Under the pieces are notes generated by a model. It saw nothing but the letters and a program-made list of their open reading frames with translations, did not search any database and was not told the origin of the DNA. A stretch of 64,000 nucleotides of DNA from Cyclobacteriaceae bacterium (GTDB taxonomy: Bacteria > Bacteroidota > Bacteroidia > Cytophagales > Cyclobacteriaceae), in contig JANQEU010000075.1 in NCBI GenBank assembly GCA_028278225.1, positions 310,001-374,000 of the forward strand, read 5' to 3'. Within the stretch, counting starts at the first letter, position 1. Each line of letters starts with the position of its first letter. The position numbers were made by a program, and so were the translations under genes. Positions 38,953 to 47,001 of the stretch are shown one piece after another.

Positions 38953-39990
38953 ATGATCAAATCAAAACTTGAATACATCTGGTTGGATGGTTATAAACCC
39001 ACCCAGAGTTTGAGAAGCAAAACGAAGATCGTAAAGGACTTTAGTGGTAAACTGGAAGATGTGCCTATGTGGTCTTTCGATGGCAGTTCAACTGAACAGG
39101 CAGAGGGTAATTCTTCTGATTGCCTGTTAAAACCTGTCGCAATATTTCCGGATCCCGGAAGGAAGAATGGATACCTTGTCATGACAGAGGTATTGAACGC
39201 GGATGGAACAGCTCATGAATCCAATGGTCGTGCAATTATTGATGATGACGATAATGATTTCTGGTTTGGGTTTGAGCAGGAATATTTCCTGTGGAATCCG
39301 GAAACTGATCTTCCATTTGGATTTCCATCAAACGGATTTCCGGCTCCTCAGGGTCCCTATTATTGCTCGGTGGGTGCAAAGAATGCATATGGACGAGAGA
39401 TTATTGAAGAACATCTTGATCTGTGCCTCGATGCAGGTATTAATGTGGAAGGGATCAATGCCGAGGTTGCAACAGGACAATGGGAATTTCAGATCTTTGC
39501 CAAAGGTGCCAAAGAAGCTGGCGACCAGGTCTGGATAGCCAGGTATCTGATTGAGCGAACTGCCGAGAAGTACGGACTTGCCATCAACTGGCATCCCAAG
39601 CCGCTGGGTGATACGGATTGGAATGGTTCCGGAATGCACGCAAACTTCTCTAACAGCCTTTTAAGGGGTGCAGGATCAAAGGAAGTTTATGAAAAAGTAT
39701 GCGATGCCTTTGCACCGGTGGTTGAAGAACACATTGCCGTATATGGAGCAGATAATGATCAGCGTTTGACTGGTAAACACGAAACACAGTCAATTGATCA
39801 GTTCAGCTACGGTGTTTCGGACAGGGGAGCTTCTATCAGAATTCCCGTCGCAACAGTCGAGAATGGATGGAAAGGATGGCTTGAGGACAGAAGGCCAGCT
39901 TCCAATGGTGATCCATACAAAATAGCTGCCAGAATTATCAAAACGGTCAAATCTTCTGAGATTACATTGAGTGAACAAAAAGCAGCTTAA
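38953..39990 (+). CDS. glnII: Type II glutamine synthetase (eukaryote-like)
   Basis: ATP-dependent condensation of glutamate and ammonia. At 345 residues, with the opening LEYIWLDGYKPTQSLRSKTKI and WSFDGSSTEQAEGNSSDCLLKPV, it belongs to GSII rather than the 470-residue GSI or 700-residue GSIII. Metal and ATP motifs are in place: FGFEQEYFLW, NWHPKPLGDTDWNGSGMHANFS, and SIRIPVATVENGWKGWLEDRRPASN. Being GSII, it should not be adenylylated like GSI. It is third in the amt-porin-GS group and has its own promoter-like box, followed by a clear terminator. Confidence 0.95.
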   Translation: MIKSKLEYIWLDGYKPTQSLRSKTKIVKDFSGKLEDVPMWSFDGSSTEQAEGNSSDCLLKPVAIFPDPGRKNGYLVMTEVLNADGTAHESNGRAIIDDDDNDFWFGFEQEYFLWNPETDLPFGFPSNGFPAPQGPYYCSVGAKNAYGREIIEEHLDLCLDAGINVEGINAEVATGQWEFQIFAKGAKEAGDQVWIARYLIERTAEKYGLAINWHPKPLGDTDWNGSGMHANFSNSLLRGAGSKEVYEKVCDAFAPVVEEHIAVYGADNDQRLTGKHETQSIDQFSYGVSDRGASIRIPVATVENGWKGWLEDRRPASNGDPYKIAARIIKTVKSSEITLSEQKAA

Positions 39991-40017
39991 TTTTTAGACG
40001 GGAATGACTGTGTGTAA

Positions 40018-40049
40018 GGCTGCTCACCATCTGGTGAGTGGCCTTTTTT
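40018..40049 (+). terminator. Rho-independent terminator after glutamine synthetase
   Basis: GGCTGCTCACC pairs with GGTGAGTGGCC (two G-T pairs) around the loop ATCT, followed by six T at 40044-40049. Confidence 0.85.
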
Positions 40050-40105
40050 ATGCCTGGTTCTTTCAGCGCCGCGTCCTATTTTACCATACAAAGCAATCGA
40101 AAGAA

Positions 40106-41077
40106 TCAACAGCATCCTCCGCCATCATAGTGATATGTTGAGTCAGAAATGTAAATATCAGGATTACCCAGGCCCGCCAGGGCATTGGCAGTTTTGTCGC
40201 AAACGGCTAAAGGCTGATTTTGCATCAGTACATGACCTTTTCGATCGTCGAAAAATTCTTCGTCACCAAAGTAAATAGCAGCTTTACCCGTAAAAACACA
40301 TGGCCCGTCGTTCGGCATCTGGTCCTTAATAGCGCAAACTTCCACACTCTCAATGATAATGTTTTCGTCAGTGTCATAGAGATTTGGAGACAGAATGCGG
40401 TATGGTCTTCTGGCCCGGATTTCTATTGTACCAAAACCTGCCTCCGTCAACATTCTGACATATTCCTTTAACGGTAGTGCACCACTCAGACATAATGCCC
40501 TAAGTCGTTCGTCGTTCCTCAAATGTTCCGGCATCATTTGATCGCATACGGGATCAGAAAGTACCAGCCGGCCATGTGGCTTAAGTACCCTATACATTTC
40601 CTGAAGGGCCTGCCGGAGGTCTTCCTCGCTGAAAATGTTAAAAAGGCAATTTTGAGCAGCAACATCCACGGTCTCATTCGCAACCGGAAGTTTCATGGCA
40701 CTCCCTTTTCGCAGGTCGATGAAATCTGATTGGAACCAGGCATTTACCGCTTCTGCCGATTTTAGGTTTTCCGCAGAAGCCTGAAGCATGGCATCGACAA
40801 CATCGATTCCGATAACAGCACCCTTTTTTCTTGAAAAATAGGCGAACTGCAGCAGTTCCATTCCGCCTCCGACACCGACATACAGTGTGGTCGGATCATT
40901 GGAGAGGTCCCGGGGATGAACTGTCGAACCACAACCATAGTTCATTTCCAGCATTTTCTTTGGGATTTTTAAATCCGGCAGTTCCCACACGGGTGTGGTC
41001 GTACAGCACAAACCGACATTAGGATTTAGGGCAGCATCCCTGTAAATGTCCCTGGCGGTTTTCAAATAGGTTTCCAT
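40106..41077 (-). CDS. arsM: Arsenite methyltransferase of arsenosugar synthesis (ArsM)
   Basis: SAM-dependent enzyme that methylates As(III) towards dimethylarsenite. The Rossmann core is at about 60-200 (YVGVGGGMELLQFAYFSRKKG, VIGIDVVDAML, VLKPHGRLVLSDPV). Cysteines expected to bind arsenic are in GLCCTTTPVW (Cys24/25) and NYGCGSTVHP (Cys49), a pattern typical of the arsenosugar-cluster ArsM, and the protein ends GGGCC. It is the last gene of the operon and starts 1 base after the purine nucleoside phosphorylase stop. Its context with ArsS makes arsenosugar synthesis more likely than simple volatilisation. Confidence 0.9.
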   Translation of the reverse strand: METYLKTARDIYRDAALNPNVGLCCTTTPVWELPDLKIPKKMLEMNYGCGSTVHPRDLSNDPTTLYVGVGGGMELLQFAYFSRKKGAVIGIDVVDAMLQASAENLKSAEAVNAWFQSDFIDLRKGSAMKLPVANETVDVAAQNCLFNIFSEEDLRQALQEMYRVLKPHGRLVLSDPVCDQMMPEHLRNDERLRALCLSGALPLKEYVRMLTEAGFGTIEIRARRPYRILSPNLYDTDENIIIESVEVCAIKDQMPNDGPCVFTGKAAIYFGDEEFFDDRKGHVLMQNQPLAVCDKTANALAGLGNPDIYISDSTYHYDGGGCC

Positions 41078-41078
41078 T

Positions 41079-41891
41079 TCAGATTCGTTTTAGTAGTTCA
41101 CTAAATAACACGACCAGATCTTTTTCTGCTTCCCTTGCGGTATTAAGTACCTCTTCAATGTCTATGGGAGCAAGATTATCCGGATCGCAATCATCAGTGA
41201 GTACTGAAACAGCGCTTACCGGGAGTCCCATCTGGTTGGCAGCAATTACTTCGGGGACCGTAGACATCCCCACAATGTCTGCTCCGATATTTCTCAAATA
41301 CCTGTATTCTGCCCGGGTTTCCAGGTTGGGCCCGGAAACTGCAACAAAAACTCCCTGGTTAAGCCTGATCCCATTCTCTTTTGCAATGACAGCGAGCTTT
41401 TTGTTCATGTCCGGATCATACGGGCAACTCATGTCCGTAAAAATGGATCCAAATTGAGGGGCTCCATTTCCACGCAGGGCATTGTCCGGCAGAAGGTTTA
41501 TATGATCATCAATGAGCATTAACTCACCTTTTTTCCAATCCATATTCATATTTCCAGCCGCATTGGAAATGAGAAGCTTCCCAATGCCCAGATATTTCAT
41601 AACGCGAACAGGGAAAACAATTTCAGCAAGGGAGTACCCTTCGTAATAATGGAACCGGCCCTGCATCGCAATTACTTTCTTGTCTGAGAGATTTCCGTAC
41701 AATAATTTTCCTTTGTGAAACTCCACCGTTGCTATGGGGAAATTAGGGATGTCTTTGTATTCCAGTTCCTGCTCCACATCGATTTTATCAGCCAGTGCTC
41801 CAAGACCCGTTCCCAGGATAATTCCAACGTCCGGAGATTCAAACCCACGTGCTTTCAGTGATCCTACGGTTTCGTTGACTTTTTCTATCAT
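41079..41891 (-). CDS. Trimeric-type purine nucleoside phosphorylase within the arsenosugar operon
   Basis: Cleaves purine nucleosides with phosphate. The 270 residues align over long stretches with human PNP: ILGTGLGALAD phosphate loop, AMQGRFHYYEGYS, GPNLETRAEYRYL with Glu191 (human Glu201), and VGMSTVPEVIAA. After SVLT the residue is Asp233, where human PNP has Asn243; Asp at this place is known to favour adenine nucleosides. In this operon the likely substrate is 5'-dimethylarsinoyl-5'-deoxyadenosine made by ArsM and ArsS, releasing adenine. It starts 3 bp after arsS. Ordinary purine salvage remains possible. Confidence 0.88.
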   Translation of the reverse strand: MIEKVNETVGSLKARGFESPDVGIILGTGLGALADKIDVEQELEYKDIPNFPIATVEFHKGKLLYGNLSDKKVIAMQGRFHYYEGYSLAEIVFPVRVMKYLGIGKLLISNAAGNMNMDWKKGELMLIDDHINLLPDNALRGNGAPQFGSIFTDMSCPYDPDMNKKLAVIAKENGIRLNQGVFVAVSGPNLETRAEYRYLRNIGADIVGMSTVPEVIAANQMGLPVSAVSVLTDDCDPDNLAPIDIEEVLNTAREAEKDLVVLFSELLKRI

Positions 41892-41894
41892 ATC

Positions 41895-42956
41895 CTATGT
41901 GGTTGTTCCCTGGCAACCGGAGCCTGCACCGGCCGTACATCCGAAGCAATGCTGATTGATTACAATGTTCCTTTCATTGAGGGATTCCAGATCGAATTCA
42001 CTAATATGCGTTCCTGCCTTACTTTCTATTTGTAGTTTTAGCATTTGATTGAAATCACAGTCGTAAAGATTTCCGGCATGATCTACTGAAATAGTATTTC
42101 GACACATGACTCCTTCCGCAGCTTTCGGATTGTATGCCAGGACGAGTTCTTCCATGTAGTCCTCATAATTATCTGTTTCGATCAAATAATCCAGAAACCG
42201 GCTTATCGGAAGATTGGTAATACTTAAAAGATTATTGAATTCGATATCAAAGTGATCCTTCAATTCTCTCTTAAAATCCGCTTCCAATAAGGATTGCTCA
42301 GCCGGCAGAAATGCTCCGGATGGATTATACACCAGATCCAATATCAGGCCTGTGTCCTGCTTGCCAAACCCCGCCTTATTCAACATTTTTAATGCCTCAA
42401 TGGATTTGGCAAAAACTCCCTCACCTCTTTGTCGATCGGTTTTATCGGCATTGTAAAATGGGAGCGAGGAGACCACTCTTATGTTATGTTTCTTATAAAA
42501 ATCGGGAAGATCCAGATATTTGCCATTGGCGAGAATAATGGTCAGATTACATCGCACTATGATTTCGCCGGAATACTCCTTTCTTAACTCTTCGATAAAC
42601 CATCGGAAATCGGGATTCATTTCCGGAGCCCCTCCCGTTATATCCACGCTTTTTATTGTGTGATTGATGATTACCTCGAGGCACTGTTTCATTGTTTCCT
42701 TTGTCATGACTTCAGTCCGGTCGGGACCAGCATCCACATGACAATGCTTACAGGTTTGGTTGCACATGTAGCCAACATTCATCTGAAAAACCTCAATCCC
42801 GGTTGGCTTTAAAGGTAAGAGCCCGGATGTTTTGAGTTTTTCTCTGAAAGTCGGTAAATAGTGCCTGGTAAAGATCTCACTATTCAGGACTTCCAGTTGA
42901 TGATGAGTGTCCGAAAGCTCATGGTGCCTGGCATGTAGTGATTTTATGGTTTTCAC
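41895..42956 (-). CDS. arsS: Arsenosugar biosynthesis radical SAM protein ArsS
   Basis: Radical SAM enzyme that joins a 5'-deoxyadenosyl group to dimethylarsenite. The cluster motif is CNQTCKHC (Cys65, Cys69, Cys72). The family's C-terminal Cys-rich end is present: HCFGCTAGAGSGCQG (Cys337, Cys340, Cys348). Some relatives are annotated as selenoproteins; this copy uses cysteine codons throughout. The start is GTG 42956, overlapping the stop of the upstream gene by 4 bp. Length 353 is usual. Neighbours on both sides belong to the same pathway, which strengthens the call. Confidence 0.93.
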   Translation of the reverse strand: MKTIKSLHARHHELSDTHHQLEVLNSEIFTRHYLPTFREKLKTSGLLPLKPTGIEVFQMNVGYMCNQTCKHCHVDAGPDRTEVMTKETMKQCLEVIINHTIKSVDITGGAPEMNPDFRWFIEELRKEYSGEIIVRCNLTIILANGKYLDLPDFYKKHNIRVVSSLPFYNADKTDRQRGEGVFAKSIEALKMLNKAGFGKQDTGLILDLVYNPSGAFLPAEQSLLEADFKRELKDHFDIEFNNLLSITNLPISRFLDYLIETDNYEDYMEELVLAYNPKAAEGVMCRNTISVDHAGNLYDCDFNQMLKLQIESKAGTHISEFDLESLNERNIVINQHCFGCTAGAGSGCQGTTT

Positions 42957-43288
42957 ATTAACATCTTTTTGGCTTTGTTCATCATTTGTACCCCGTGCAC
43001 GAGGCTGGCTCCGCCTCTTATCGCGCCTGCTACGTGAACGGCTTCCATCATTTGTTCTTCCGATGCGCCTCGTTTGATGGAATCGGATGTATAGGCGTCA
43101 ATACAGTATGGGCATTGAATGGCGTGAGATACAGCCAGGGCGATAAGGCATTTCTCCCTGGAGGAGAGTGCTCCATCCTTGAATACATCATTATACCAAT
43201 TAAAGAATTTATCGGCTAAATCCTGTCCGTATTCGGCGATATCTCCAAACTTTTTCAGGTCCGCAGGGTCATAGTAGGTCTTCTGCAT
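42953..43288 (-). CDS. Arsenosugar-associated AhpD/carboxymuconolactone decarboxylase-like protein
   Basis: A 111-residue all-helical AhpD-fold protein with the redox motif CPYCIDAYTSDSIKRGAS, i.e. CxxC followed by the usual histidine-free helix, and KCLIALAVSHAIQ-type packing (here EKCLIALAVSHAIQCPYC). Proteins of this type accompany arsS in many genomes and are named peroxidase-like proteins of arsenosugar synthesis; their exact reaction is not established. It is the first gene of the four-gene operon and probably begins its transcript near 43300-43400. Confidence 0.87.
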   Translation of the reverse strand: MQKTYYDPADLKKFGDIAEYGQDLADKFFNWYNDVFKDGALSSREKCLIALAVSHAIQCPYCIDAYTSDSIKRGASEEQMMEAVHVAGAIRGGASLVHGVQMMNKAKKMLM

Positions 43289-43352
43289 GTCGTTATGATT
43301 TTAAACAATTAAGAATGAAATAAGTGCGCTAGTTAATTAAAACATAGCCAAG

Positions 43353-43399
43353 TACATGTCAATATTATTACAAAAAGTACAGTAATTGACAAACATGTA
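43353..43399. promoter_or_regulatory. Nested inverted repeat upstream of the arsenosugar operon
   Basis: Outer arms TACATGT (43353-43359) and ACATGTA (43393-43399), inner arms TGTCAAT (43357-43363) and ATTGACA (43385-43391), between the divergent arsenosugar and aspartyl-protease genes. It has the look of an operator, possibly for an ArsR-type regulator, but no such regulator gene is in the window. Confidence 0.45.
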
Positions 43400-43509
43400 T
43401 GACTTGATAAACTTTTTCAGGATTTCGTTTGCATAAAATATCGATTGAAAAATTGATCAGAATATTTGCCGTTTGTATAAATTGAAATGAAAACTGAAAT
43501 TCACGTCTT

Positions 43510-44679
43510 ATGAAACGGCTATTATTCGTTATTTTATTCTTCGCTGCTGTGCAACTTAGCGCACAATCACCGTTGGTTTCTGTTCCATTTATTCAGCATG
43601 GAGACCACATTTTTGTACAGCTTGAGGTTGATGATTCGAGGGAACTTGATTTCATTTTTGACTCGGGCGATTCATTTACCGTCATTGATATCAATGTTGC
43701 AAGGGAACTTGATCTGAAATTCAAAAAGACCGACATCAATGAAATAGTCAACCAGCTCATTGAGATCAAGCACAATAAAGTAGAGATCAGGCATTTTCTG
43801 ATGGAAAGCAACATAAAGGTTTATGCTGCTTCGCTCGACCACCTGGAGATCAGCATCGGACGGAATGTGGACGGCATTATCGGGTACGATCTGTTGAGAC
43901 ATCATGATGTTCGTATTGATTATGACAACATGGTATTCGAGGTATATGACCAGGGAAAATCTCCAAGCAAAGGCGAGGCTGTTCCATTCAAGTTGGACAG
44001 ACTTCATATACCTGTTGTGACTGCTACCGTGACACTAAACAATGATGAGGTCCTGACCGCTGAATACTTTGTCAACACCGGAGCCGGAACAACCATGGAC
44101 TTCAATGCGCCATATGCCAGTGCAAACCGTATTGCGGACAAGACCGGTGATCACTACTCTTACTTTATCAAGGGGATCGAAGAGGAGGAACATAAACATT
44201 ATGAGGGAAGAGTGAAAAGCTTCCAGTTGGGGTCTACAATCTTTGAAAATCTACCTATTGGAATAAGTGAGTCACAAGCAGGACTGCAGAATCACAAAGT
44301 CGTTGCTGGTATAATTGGAAACAGGGTGTTGCGTAAGTTCAACATTACCTTCAATTACGGGACATCTACAATGTATCTGGAGCAACATGATGACCATGGC
44401 GATCCTATCCTGGTTAATTGCAGCGGCATTGACGTGCAGTTGAGCAAGGATAAAACCGAAGTATTGATACATCAGGTTTTCGAAAAAGGCCCTGCGATAG
44501 AAGCAGGTATCCAAGAAAATGATATCCTCGTGGAAATAAACGGAAAAGATGCGATGGATGTGGGGCTGATAGGAGTAGAAGAAATCCTGAAGAAAGCCGG
44601 AGAGTCTGTAGATCTGATTGTGCGGGGAAGCGACGGAACCGAGAAAAAAGTGACGCTTCAGTTGGAGGAATTAATATAA
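43510..44679 (+). CDS. Exported retropepsin-like aspartyl protease with PDZ domain
   Basis: Signal peptide (LLFVILFFAAVQLSAQ), two aspartyl-protease-like halves and a C-terminal PDZ domain (about residues 310-385, FEKGPAIEAGIQENDILVEING). The first half keeps the catalytic DSG triad at FDSGDSFTVID (Asp51). The second half has FVNTGAGTTMDF, where Asn189 replaces the expected Asp. Bacteroidota carry many such exported proteases of unknown target. With one catalytic Asp missing, activity may be lost or depend on dimer formation. Divergent from the arsenosugar operon. Confidence 0.82.
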   Translation: MKRLLFVILFFAAVQLSAQSPLVSVPFIQHGDHIFVQLEVDDSRELDFIFDSGDSFTVIDINVARELDLKFKKTDINEIVNQLIEIKHNKVEIRHFLMESNIKVYAASLDHLEISIGRNVDGIIGYDLLRHHDVRIDYDNMVFEVYDQGKSPSKGEAVPFKLDRLHIPVVTATVTLNNDEVLTAEYFVNTGAGTTMDFNAPYASANRIADKTGDHYSYFIKGIEEEEHKHYEGRVKSFQLGSTIFENLPIGISESQAGLQNHKVVAGIIGNRVLRKFNITFNYGTSTMYLEQHDDHGDPILVNCSGIDVQLSKDKTEVLIHQVFEKGPAIEAGIQENDILVEINGKDAMDVGLIGVEEILKKAGESVDLIVRGSDGTEKKVTLQLEELI

Positions 44680-44742
44680 GCCAAAACGAAACCTGAAGAG
44701 ACAGAAAGTCCAAAACGGGTGGTTGTTACCGTAGAGCCTCCG

Positions 44743-44808
44743 AGTCGGGGACGCCCAGTCGGGGACGCCCAGTCGGGGACGCCCAGTCGGGGACGCCCAG
44801 TCGGACGC
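44743..44808. repeat. Tandem 14-bp repeat, four exact copies plus a partial
   Basis: AGTCGGGGACGCCC is repeated without interruption at 44743-44756, 44757-44770, 44771-44784 and 44785-44798, then degrades to AGTCGGACGC. It is GC-rich in an AT-leaning region and sits between the stops of two convergent genes. Each unit contains a small GGG-ACG-CCC hairpin. Confidence 0.92.
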
Positions 44809-44855
44809 TTTGTCAACCCGACAGTGACGGTAGCCTTTGCTTTTTACTAGAAGGT

Positions 44856-46046
44856 TCAGGGATGTATTGAATCAATGGCATCCAGAATTTTGTGGCAAGC
44901 CATTTTAATTTCTTCCTCGGTAATTGTAAGAGGAGGAGCGATACGCATACTGTTGTCACAAAACAGGAACCAGTCCGTAATAACGCCCAGGCCCAGAGCG
45001 CTGTCAATGATTTTTTTGAGTATTTTAAAAGACTCAAATTCCAGTGCCATCATCAGTCCTTTACTCCTGATTTCTCTTATCGCCGGGTGCTGAAGTTTGG
45101 ATTTGAACAGCTCCTCTTTACCGGAAACTTCCGGAACGAGGTTCTCCTCCCGGATCGTTTGCAGTGTGGCAAGTGAAGCCGCCGCACTCACGGGGTGTCC
45201 GCCAAAAGTGGTAATGTGCCCGAGGATCGGATTGTTTTTGAGCACACTCATTATTTCCGGCGAAGAAATAAAACAACCGATCGGCATACCACCTCCCATA
45301 CCTTTTGCTGCTGTGAGAATATCAGGAGTGATATCGTAATGTTCAAAAGCCCAGAATTTACCTGTTCGTCCGAAACCACATTGGATCTCATCCAGGATCA
45401 GCAGTGCGCCGTTTTTGTCGCATTGTCTTCTCAATTCCTGAAAATAATCCTGTTCAGCAATCCTGATACCCGCCTCTCCCTGGATCGTTTCCACCAAAAC
45501 AGCAGCTGTTTTTTCTGAAATAAGATCCAGGTCCTGAATATTTCCAAATTGAACATGTTGGAACCCCGGTACCAGCGGCCGAAAATTTCTTTTGAATTTT
45601 TCATTTCCCGAAGCGGATAGGGCGCCATGAGAGGAGCCATGATAGGCATTTTTGCAGGAGATGACCTCAGCGCGACCGGTAAACCTTTTTGCCAGCTTTA
45701 TAGCCCCCTCGACAGCCTCGCTTCCGGAGTTGACGAAATAACAGGATGATAATGGCCGGGGGAGGGTCGAAGCCAGGGCCTGCGCCAGCCGGACCTGCGG
45801 GGACTGTATGTATTCCCCGTATACCATGAGGTGCAAATGTTTGTCCACCTGGTTTTTGATTGCCGACACAACTTTAGGATGCCGGTGACCTACATTGCTT
45901 ACCCCAATGCCGGAAATTAAATCAACATACCTTTTTCCATCTTTATCGAAAAGATAAACCCCTTCTGCATTTACGATTTCCAGCATCAAAGGAAAATCGG
46001 AAGTTTGGGCTACATACTGCAGAAAAAGCTGACGATCAGAGGGCAT
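44856..46046 (-). CDS. Class III PLP-dependent aminotransferase
   Basis: Fold-type I, class III enzyme (acetylornithine/ornithine/4-aminobutyrate aminotransferase group) of 396 residues. The PLP lysine is Lys248 in [14 protein letters not shown]; the cofactor Asp is in [43 protein letters not shown] binds the phosphate side. The start ATG overlaps the stop of the transketolase C-terminal subunit (TAATG), so it is translationally coupled to it. That linkage suggests a role in a carbohydrate or amino-sugar pathway rather than arginine synthesis, but the substrate cannot be read. Confidence 0.85.
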   Translation of the reverse strand: MPSDRQLFLQYVAQTSDFPLMLEIVNAEGVYLFDKDGKRYVDLISGIGVSNVGHRHPKVVSAIKNQVDKHLHLMVYGEYIQSPQVRLAQALASTLPRPLSSCYFVNSGSEAVEGAIKLAKRFTGRAEVISCKNAYHGSSHGALSASGNEKFKRNFRPLVPGFQHVQFGNIQDLDLISEKTAAVLVETIQGEAGIRIAEQDYFQELRRQCDKNGALLILDEIQCGFGRTGKFWAFEHYDITPDILTAAKGMGGGMPIGCFISSPEIMSVLKNNPILGHITTFGGHPVSAAASLATLQTIREENLVPEVSGKEELFKSKLQHPAIREIRSKGLMMALEFESFKILKKIIDSALGLGVITDWFLFCDNSMRIAPPLTITEEEIKMACHKILDAIDSIHP

Positions 46047-46999
46047 TACCCTTTCCTCTGGATGGATTTCTTTGCTGCGTTAACAATATCCTGAGTGCCA
46101 AGGCCGTATTTGTCAAGTAGCTCCTCAGGTTTACCACTTTCCCCGAATTCGTCGTTCACCGCCACAAATTCCTGAGGGACGGGGTGATTTCTGACAAGTA
46201 CCTGTGCGACACTTTCACCCATTCCCCCGTGGACCTGGTGTTCTTCGGCTGTAACAACGCAACCTGTCTTTGATACTGACCGAAGAATGGCATCATTATC
46301 CAGTGGTTTGATCGTGTGAAGGTTGATGACCTCGGCGGAGATACCTTCATCTGCGAGCCGGGCTTCTGCCTCGATCGCCTTCCAGACCATATGACCTGTT
46401 GCGAAAATCGTCACATCGGTCCCTTCAATCAGATGTTGGGCTTTACCGATCACAAATGGTTCATCATTAGTGAAAATGGGCCATTTTGGCCTGCCAAATC
46501 TAAGATAAACCGGTCCAACATGATCCGCAATGGCTATTGTCGCGGCTTTCGTTTGATTGTAATCGCATGGAACAACCACAGTAAAATTCGGGAGCATTTT
46601 TGTCATGCCAATATCTTCCAGCATTTGATGGGTGGCTCCATCTTCGCCCAGGGTGAGGCCCGCGTGGGACGCGCACACTTTTACGTTCTTTTCCGAGTAA
46701 GCAATTGATTGTCTTAATTGATCATAAACACGACCCGTGGAAAAGTTCGCAAAAGTTCCGGTAAACGGGATTTTGCCCGCCGTAGCAAGTCCTGCGGCAA
46801 TACCCATCATATTTGCTTCGGCAATTCCGACCTGAAAGAAGCGATCCGGAAATTCTTTTTGAAAAGCACCCATTTTCAGAGATCCGATCAGGTCCGCACA
46901 CAAACCGACGACGTTGGAGTTTGACTTTCCCAGTTCGTATAATCCATCTCCAAAACCGGAGCGTGTGTCTTTTTTTTCCGTGAATGTGAATTTGGTCAT
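46046..46999 (-). CDS. Transketolase C-terminal subunit
   Basis: Holds the pyrimidine-binding and C-terminal domains of a two-gene transketolase (317 residues). The motifs RFFQVGIAEANMMGIAAGLA (with the Glu that activates ThDP) and ASHAGLTLGEDGATHQ are typical. ATG 46999 lies 2 bp after the N-terminal subunit stop and is preferred over an upstream TTG. Together with the N-terminal subunit it would transfer two-carbon ketol units. Split transketolases often act in specialised pathways next to a housekeeping full-length enzyme. Confidence 0.9.
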   Translation of the reverse strand: MTKFTFTEKKDTRSGFGDGLYELGKSNSNVVGLCADLIGSLKMGAFQKEFPDRFFQVGIAEANMMGIAAGLATAGKIPFTGTFANFSTGRVYDQLRQSIAYSEKNVKVCASHAGLTLGEDGATHQMLEDIGMTKMLPNFTVVVPCDYNQTKAATIAIADHVGPVYLRFGRPKWPIFTNDEPFVIGKAQHLIEGTDVTIFATGHMVWKAIEAEARLADEGISAEVINLHTIKPLDNDAILRSVSKTGCVVTAEEHQVHGGMGESVAQVLVRNHPVPQEFVAVNDEFGESGKPEELLDKYGLGTQDIVNAAKKSIQRKG

Positions 47000-47001
47000 G
47001 A

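Noticed and set aside
44743-44808. Tandem repeat considered as a CRISPR array
   Set aside because: Units abut directly with no spacers and no cas genes are nearby.
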